Made by a program: the position numbers and the translations under genes. This document shows positions 25,401 to 34,400 of a DNA stretch of 64,000 nucleotides, piece by piece. A model generated the notes under the pieces. The model saw only the letters and a list, made by a program, of their open reading frames with translations, was not told the DNA's origin and did not search any database. Each line of letters starts with the position of its first letter. Within the stretch, counting starts at the first letter, position 1. Origin of the DNA: Heterocephalus glaber (taxonomy: Eukaryota > Chordata > Mammalia > Rodentia > Bathyergidae). Location of the stretch: the NCBI RefSeq assembly GCF_000247695.1, contig NW_004624776.1, positions 11,356,593 to 11,420,592 on the forward strand, given 5' to 3'.

Positions 25401-28400
25401 GAGTAGGCCCCATCTGCTAGTATATCTGCCCTTCCTATAGACTGATGTTTACACAAGTATCATATACAAGTAGTTGAGAATTAAGTTGAGCTATTTGTTT
25501 TGAAGACATCTCTGATATTTTAATATATTGAGCAATACTAGGTATTAAATTACATAAAGGATATATAGTCTTTGTAAAGAAATTGGAAAAAATAGATGAC
25601 TATGAATCATTATAAAAGCATTGTTGACATTTTTATATATCCTAGATTTTATAAGTGTGTATGTATGTACACATGTATGATGGTATCAAACTTTATATAG
25701 TTTTATAATTTTTTTACTTAACAATTGAGGCCATGTCAAGGAAAAGACACTTTTATATCATTCTTTAGAGGTGCTGCATAGTATTTTTTTCTGTACAGAC
25801 ATACTACTCGTCCTCTAAATCCAACAGTTTAGATTTATACCTCATGTATTTTTGGATACTTTTTAAGAGTATTTCTGTAGGGTAAATTATGGTCAGCTCC
25901 CAGAAAGATAACTCTACAGAAATTACCTGTTTCTCACTAGGGTTTGGTATCCACCCTTCTGTTAACATTCCATTGTGTCATTTAATCTGTTGGAGTCTAA
26001 GGTCCACTTCCAAGGTCCCTCTCAGCTCTAAAAGTTTATACTTTCTAGTGTCAGAATAAGCTGGTGTTGACTCTATAGCTCATAGATTTTCCTAAAAACA
26101 AGCATTAGTTTGACTTTAAAAGGTTTCACCCTACATGAAGCACAAAAAAAATGATTGTCCCAATGACACAGAAAAAGAATTTGACAAAATTCAACACCCT
26201 TTCATGATCTAAAAAGAAAAAAAAAATTCAACAGTGTAGAAATAGAAGGAAATTACGGTCCTCAGGGTAATAAGGACCATATGTGAAAAGCTCCCAGCAA
26301 ACATCATACTTTATACTCACTGATGAAAAACTGAAGGCTTTTCCTCTGAGATCAGAATAAGACAGGATGTCCACTCTTGCAGCTTCATTCTGGCCAGAGT
26401 AATTAGGCAACAGAATGAAATAAAAGGCATCCAAAATAAAAAGGAAGAAGTAAAATTCTTTCTTCTCCCAGATCTTATTTATAAAACCCTATAGATTTAT
26501 ATACAGCAACCTGTGAAAACTAATAAACATGTTCAGCAAAATTGCAGGAGACAGAATTAACACTCAAATGTCAGTTGCATTTTCCTATATACTAACAGTG
26601 AACAATCCTTGAAAGCAAATTAAAGAAATAGTCCTATGTACAAAAACATCAGAAGTAATAAAAAATACATAGGAATAAGTTTAACAGGCAAGGTGAAAGA
26701 CGTATACTGGAAAATAGAAAAAATTGCTGGGAAAAATTTAAGGAAGATGCAAATGAATGGAAATATACCCTGTGTTCATAGATGGAAGCCTTAATAGTGT
26801 TAAAATGTCCATACTCCCAAGAGCAATCTGATTCATTGTAGTGTCCATCAAATTCTCAATGGCAGGGCTGGGTGGTGTGTATGTGCCTGTAATCCCATTG
26901 CTCTAGGAGGCTGAGGCGGGGGATTACAAGTTGGAGTTCCTCCTGGGAAATTTAGACTCTGCCTCAAAATAATAAAAGGGCTGGGATGTAGCTCAGTGAG
27001 AAGGCTCTGGGTTCAAACTCCTGACCCCCTGTCCTCCCAAAGAAAATCCGCAGTGCCATTTTTTTTTTTTTTTTTTTTTTTTGCAGAATCAAAAAATGCA
27101 TCCTAAAATTCACATGGAACCATAAGACTTTGAATAGATAAAGAAATCTTAACAGAGCCAGAAGCATCATACTTCCTGATTTCAAAATATAGTGCTACAG
27201 TAATTAAAACAGTATGGTACTCACTTGACATACCACTGTTACAAAATAGCCTGTATATAAATCCACTCATACGATTAACTGTTCTTTGACAAAGATGTCA
27301 AAATCACATAATGGAGGAAGGAAAATTAATTCAACAAAACTGGATATCTTCTTGCAAAAGAATGCATTTGGATCTTTAACCTAACACTGTGTACAAAAAT
27401 TAATTTAGAATGGTTTAAAGACTTAAATGCCAAACCTGAAACTCATAGAGTACTTAGAAGAAAACAGAGAAAGTGCTTCATGAATTTAGATTTGGCAATA
27501 GGATGATAACAAAAGCAGAGGCAATATAAATAAAAATTGGTAAATGGGATTTCATCAGACTTAAATCTGAAAAGTGAAAGAAATGACAGAATGAAAAGCA
27601 GTCTACAGAATGGAAGAGAATACTTGGAAACCGTATATTTCCTAAGTGGCTAGTACCCAGAATATATTTTTAAAAGTTGCAGCTAACAGCAACAAAATAA
27701 TCTATTTTAAAAATGGACACAGGACTTGAATAGACATTCCTCCAAAGAATGTAAACAAATGACCAGCGAGCAATTGAAAAGATGCACATCAGCAGTTATC
27801 AGGGAATGCAGTTCAAAACCACATGATATTATCACCTTATTCCTGTTAGAATGGTCACTATCCCCCCACCCCCCATGTCGAGGACGTGGAGAATTAATGG
27901 AACCCTTGTGCACTGTTGGAGGGAATGTAAAATCCTGCTGCTACAATGGGAAACAGTATGGAAAGTCTTGAAAAAATTAAAAATACAATTACCCTATGAT
28001 TCAGCATTCCCAGCTGTGAGTATAAATCCAGAAGAACCAAAATCAGGATCAAGATTGTTTTCAGACCCATGTTCATTGCATTATTCACTGTAGCCAAAAG
28101 GGGAAGCAACCCAAATGTCCATTTTCAGATGACAGAATCAAGAACAAGTAGTGTATGTATCCAGTGGACTAGTATTCAGCCTTTATAAAGAAGGACACCC
28201 TGTGTTACATGCTACGGTACCGTGAGCCTTGTGCACATGCTAGTGCCATAAGCCAGTCATAAAAAATACAAACACTGTATGATCTCTCTTTTACAATGTG
28301 CGATCTAAAATAGACTCTTAGAGGGCCAGGGATTTATTTAGCACATTGGTTCCACCGCCTGCCTTGCAGGCGCAAGGTCCTGAGTTTGATCCCTAGTACC

Positions 28401-31400
28401 AAAAAATAAAAAATAAAATAAAATAGACTCTTAGAAAATAGGTGGCTGTTGGCAGGAGCTGAGAAGGGAGGAAAGAGGGGAGGAGTTGTTCAGTTGGTAA
28501 GAGGTTCAGTTTTGTAAGATTAAGTTATCAAGATCTGTTTTGCCATAGTGTTTGTATATTTAATATAGTTATTGTATGCTTATGGTTAAAATTGTAAATT
28601 TTATGTTACCTTTTTTAAACCATGATAAATACTGCCACTCATATGTCTATGTTTGTATAAATATATATGTATTTTTTGAAACAAGGTCTTGCTGTGTAGT
28701 TCAGGCTGGCCTTGAACTCACTATGTAGCCCAGGCTGGCCTCAAAACTCGTGTTGATCCTCCTGCTTCAGCCTCCCGAGTGCTGGGATTACAGGTGTGCA
28801 TCACCATACCCAGCTTATATAAATATTTTTAAAAGTTCTATAAGAAAGATTCCTTCTGGGAACACTGACTTTTGAAAATGTTGACCGTGTGCCACAAAAT
28901 AAGTATTCTGTGGTCAAATGAATTTGCTATATAATTAAGTTTCCTCTTAGATATTCATACTTTATGTTGTAGACTCTTGAGAAGATTCACAGAATAGAAG
29001 AGTTTAACGTTTTTAATGTAACCTTTTCCAGAATTTAGGTATACATTAACTCCTTTTGTGTAGTGCTTATTGAACCACTAGGGAAATGTGAATATATCGG
29101 TCATATACTTTATCCCAGGGGCAAGTCCAGCACCTAAGTCAAGGTAAAGTGAAAAGCCTGAGGAATTAGAATGAAGAAGGACTGATGGCTTTGTGTCAGG
29201 AGTTTTCCTGTGCTCTGGATGCTGGGGTGGGTTTGAGGTTTTAAAGAAAACTGTTCTGTCACTCCTGTCTGTGGGCTCTGATGATGGGTGACAGTGGGCT
29301 GGGGGCTGAGATCCTTGCCTTCACCTCTTTCCTGTCTCTCTGTCCCTTCACTCTCCTTTTATTCCATAAAGGAGACAGTCCTGTCCTTATTCAGGCACTG
29401 AAGAAGACCCATACAATGCCCAGGGGACTCAGCATCATGTTGTTATGGCTGTCTGTCCTTGTATTTCTAGTTGGTGGGACCCTTCCGTCTCTACAAGTTG
29501 ATGCCTGACTCCTTGCCTGGATCTCTAGATACTGCTTAATACCATGTTCATCCACATGGCAGGGTCCTCCATGGTCCTCAGCCACACCTGTGACCTGTCC
29601 TTTATTTTTGACATGTGCTGGAGATAAATTCTGTGGTCTAAATGTCCTCTGATTGCTTATGTTTCACTTCATCACCTTCATGTCTTTCTCTCAGGTCATA
29701 GAATCTCATTCTCTCCCCTAACTGTAAATATGCCACAGTTTATCCCTGTATATGTTATTTTAAAGAGCATAGGATTTAGTCCATGGAACTGTATGTCTGT
29801 ACAGTTGTTCCACTTTTCTTTGTGGTTAAGACTGTTGTAAAGTTCAGAGATAAACATCCCTGGATCCTGAGACGGTATCTTCCCCCTCCCCCCATCTCAT
29901 TAAGGCACCAATTGCCTGCAGCTGGTTGGCTGGTATTCTAGATAGGGGTGGATGAAGACAGTGTCAGTGTTCTCTGTGTGCTTTGGAGTGTCTCCACTCT
30001 TAACACTTGCTCTTTAGGGGTCTCTGCCTTGGGCTGGTGGAGAAGTGCATTTCTGAGCATTTCTTTCAGTCCTTGGTCATTGGCTGACAGGTCCTGAAGA
30101 GGGTGTAGAAGCCCAGCTACCTTGCTAGCAGTCCTACTCCAGGCTTCTCTGTGGGACTAGGACACAGTTGTTCCTCTCTGGGATTTTCCCTGAGGTTGAA
30201 GCCTTACCTGGCTTCCTTCCCTTCCTGTGCCCCCAGGGAACAAACACCACTGTAACTGTCCCACGATTTTGTCAGCTTTTGGGGAGGTTGTATTTTCATT
30301 ATCATCTATTTCAAAATATTGTAAATTCTCTTGTGGTTTTGTTTATCCCATGGGTTACTTAGTAGTATGCTTAGTTTTCATATTTTGGGGAATTTTCTAT
30401 ATTTTTTTCTGTCTTTTATCACAGGATGTACTCCACGATTTCAGTCTTGAAATTTATTGAGACTTCTTTGATTGTCTAGTAACTTGGTGAATGTCCTCAT
30501 TGTGCTTATGAAGAATGTGTAGTCTGCAGTTTGGGTTTGTGTTCCATAAATGTCAGTTTCATCTGCAATTAGATGATTCATAATTTCTTTATCCTTACTG
30601 ATTTTTTGTTAGCGGGAAGGCCCTATTGAAGACTTCAGCTCTGGTTTTAAGTTTATTTCTTTAATTTTATGAAATTTTGAGGCTTTGATATTAGATATGT
30701 AGCTTTTGAGATTGTTATTGTCCTTTGGGTTAGTTGACTATCATTTTAGGAAGTATCTCTTTTTTCCCTCTGGTAATCTTTGTCTTAAAGTCTACTTTGT
30801 CTAATATTAGTATAACCAACATATTTATATAATGCTTATATGGTGTCTTTTTCCATCCTTATACTTTTTAATAGTTTTTTATTATAATTAGATATTATAA
30901 AGAAAGGTAAAGACCTATTAGAATAAAAAACGAACGCAATTTATAATTTTAAAGATGTAAGAGCAAGAAAATGTGTAACTTTATAAAGTCATCCAAACCT
31001 GATTTATATGGTAGATAAACACCCTTTAAAGAAAATAACAAGTTTTCATAGAAAATGCATCATTAAGCCAGTTTATAGAAGATTTAAAAATCATGTTTAA
31101 ATCAAACTTTAAATTGCTTTTCTTTCCCCTTTCCTTCTTACCTCTCTTTCTTACCCCTTCTTTCCATGCACTCTACAATAAGCTGTATCCCCAGTCCTCA
31201 AAAACTTTGCATTCTAAAATAACTTGAAAAATAAAAATCTCTGATGGCACCAGGTGTAGTGGCACATTCCTATAATCCCAACACACAGTAGGCTGAGGCA
31301 GGAGGATCACTGTAAGTTTGAGGTCAGCCTGTGCTACATAGTGAATTTGAGGCCAGCCTGAACTACATAGCAAGACCCTGTCTCAAAAACAACAAACAAA

Positions 31401-34400
31401 CAAAACAGAACTAAAAATGACGGCAACCAAGAGCATCCTAATATAACCCCTCTCCACACATTTGAATAGAAGAAAAAACAGAATCCTATAAATTCTTTGG
31501 TGTATTGGTTTTTTCCTTCTGCTACAAAATAATAAATTTCGTACTCCTTTTGCAAGGCCAAGGAATTCTCTTTTTCTTGTTTTCTTTTTTTTTTGGTACC
31601 AGGGATCGAACTCTGGACCTTGAACTTGTGAGGCAGGTGGCGGAACCACTAAGCTAAATCCCCAGCCCCAATTCTCTTTTTCTTAGAGAACTATTTTAAT
31701 ATGATTCTGTAGGCCAGTCTCTCCTTGTCTTTAAAACATGGGCCCACAAATATCTCTGATACTCTCCTGTTTATCCCCAGAGGGTTTGTCTTCTTTGTAG
31801 TGGATGGTAGTTTTCCTGTGGGGGCATCCTGCCAAATAGCATTCATAGTCTTCATGTGTTGTCTGATCAAACATGTTTTATCATGTAGACTTTTTTTCCT
31901 CTTTTTGTCTCTATCCCCCTCTGCCCTTGTTCAGTCTCTAAAAGCATCTTTCTCCTGACCATCAGCCCATGTTCACTCCTTCCTCTTCATCTTAACTGCC
32001 ATCTGTTACACCGACACTTGATTTATCCTGGGAAAATTCTTCTGAATCTACATTCCTTTAGAATTTTCAAAGACTACTTTGTTGTTTTACAAAGATTTTG
32101 TTTTAGCACCTGTTCATCAGTTTAATCACAGATCTGACTGAGGATTATACGTAAGTTTTTACACCAGTATATTTGTTTACTTAGGTATTTTCCCATGCCA
32201 CTTAGAAAGTTTTAGCAGTCTTATTTGAAGTTATATAATATTCTGTGATGTTTGTTAATTTATTTTAGCACTTTCTCTTATTGAATAGGTAGGATTTTTT
32301 ACAATGTAAAAATTTTTTTTCAGTTCTACTATTTATTTTTTTTAAATATTTTTGAAAAAATATAATTTTTTTACAATATTTTCAACTTAAACACTATTCA
32401 CACTGAACATGTATGGCAGCTTAACCTACCCAAATACGAAGTTTAAGAAGCCAAAACTGTTCCAGCTTTGTTAAAAAGAAAAGTTGTGCTGCAGATTGTG
32501 CTTAACAAAGGAAGGAAAAGCACCATTCAAAGCACGTAACAATCTCTTTGTTCAACTGGATTATAGGCTGGTGTTTGTCCCAAATTAGACTTCACACAGA
32601 TATGGCTGTGATGAGGTGAATCCTCAGAAGGCACGATTCTCAAATCACATATTCCTCAAATGTATCATTAGAAGAATTCAGTATTTCTTTTTCCTTTTTT
32701 GATACTAGGGACCACACTCGGGACTTTGCACTTGTGAGGCAGGCGCCGGAACCACTGAGCTAAATCCCCAGACCTGAATTCAGTATTTCTAACATGATAA
32801 CATACCACACAAGCCAGGACTAGCTCTTATCTGTCATTACCTTGTTACCTCAGTCACCAATGACAGGTATTTCAAATTATCAGGTATTTTTCAGAAAAAT
32901 ATACAATGTAAAATTTTTAGAAGTAAGTTTTCTCTCAAGTGCTGTATTTGAGATGGTATATTTAATTTATATTAAAGAAACGAGGGTCCGGGGATTTAGC
33001 TCAGTGGTTCCAGTACCTGCCTCATAAGCTCCAGGTCCCGAGTTCGATCCCCAGTACCAAAAAATAAGAAATGAGACAAAGGTCATAAAAGATTTTACTT
33101 CATTATTGCTAGATTGGTTTCAAGAAATGGCTAACTTTTATTTTGACCACTAGGCCAGGCTAGTTCAGTAGTAAATACTTTAGGAATAAGTTGCTTGCCA
33201 TATTTATGGTTTGTAGAAGGCAGATTTAATGTAATGCTATAAAATGACTTTATTCTTTTCCTTTCATTAGAAGTAATGGCTTGTAAATTTCATTTATTTA
33301 ATTATGGAGGACATTTTGCTCCACTGAGCCCACATCAAATTTAGTTCTGCAACATTTTGCAAGTATTCATCATGAGGCAGACTTGTTGCTAGATAGTGGA
33401 AAATAAAAATGGAAGAAATGGTTTCTGGCTGTCAAGAGTTCAGATCCTAGAAGAAGAGAAAGACACATAATCATCTAAATGTTTTACCATGAAATCTTGA
33501 CTTATATAGAGTGAACCTGTGAAGTGCTGATAGAAGATTGAAGAGAGCAGTCTTTAGTGCCAGAAGGTGTAATGTTTTGCGCTATGCCTTTAAAAGAATA
33601 GGCTGTTGTGTGAAGTAGGAGTACCAACACAATCTCAGGAGAAAATAGTATTCAGTGGCATAGCAAAGAGCATTAGAATGTAAAGGATAGCCTATGTTTC
33701 ACAGTTAAAAACAACTTCTGAGGGCCGGGGATTTAGCTCATTGGTTCCGCAGCCTGCCTTTTAAGTGCAAGGTCCCAAGTTCAATCCCAGTACCAAAAAA
33801 ACACAAAAAACAACCTGCATTTCCAGATTATTTTATTCCTTTAGGATCTTTGTAGTTGCCTAGTTGTAATTCTTGATATGGGACTGTTGCTAATGTCCAC
33901 CAAACACACTTAACTTGAATGGTCTCTGATACTTCTCTTGTTGTCAATCTGTTCTTGTATTACATGGATTAGTAGAACAAATGGGTTGCAATCTACACTC
34001 ACATCCAAAGGAATTGGCAGCTTAAGGAATCCGTTTTTCCTCCACCTCTCCTGGGCATCATGTGCATTTTAAAGATCTGTGTTTGACAACTGTAGATTCT
34101 TAACAAAGGACTGGTGCCATTCCAGTTGTTTTGGAGCCTTATTTCATGCTGTGTGATGTGGCTTGATGATAGTTGATAAGGTGGGGGTAGTTTTAAGATG
34201 TTCCAAATGTTGGCAATACAGATATAATAGAAATATGCAAAACTGGGTGGTCTGGGCTATAAAAACTGACCATGAGTTAATCTGTTAATTGAAGATAATA
34301 AAGTTTGATCATTCTCTTAAGGACATGGTGGATGTTTTTATGAAATTTTATTTTCATCTTTATTTTTAATAGGATGAAAGTTAAAAAACTGCCCATGATT

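Larger units (their letters stand above)
26105..28619 (+). mobile_element. L1 LINE, 3' half, sense to USP12, dead
   Basis: The plus strand follows L1 ORF2 from the reverse-transcriptase segment (conceptual [11 protein letters not shown] near 26170) to the C-terminal region (ATGTCCATTTTCAGATGAC, TAGTATTCAGCCTTTATAAAG), then a 3' UTR ending near TAAATTTTATGTTACC. It is broken by stops and frameshifts and by a B1-dID (26865-27050) and an ID (28323-28419). With its insertions it is about 2.5 kb and is the largest element in the gene. Confidence 0.85.
22836..34372 (+). other. USP12: USP12 intron (probable intron 6), the largest in the window
   Basis: This is an 11.5 kb GT-AG intron. It carries two or more L1 segments, an ERVL-like LTR, four B1 or B1-dID elements and five ID elements. 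The parts 22840-23265, 24965-26100, 28820-30275, 30875-31240, 31690-32670, 33070-33720 and 33810-34370 are not assigned to a family with confidence. The stretch 33345-33580 looks faintly L2-like. The stretch 32330-32670 begins with a T-rich run and could be the tail end of a processed copy on the minus strand; I cannot name a source. Confidence 0.9.
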
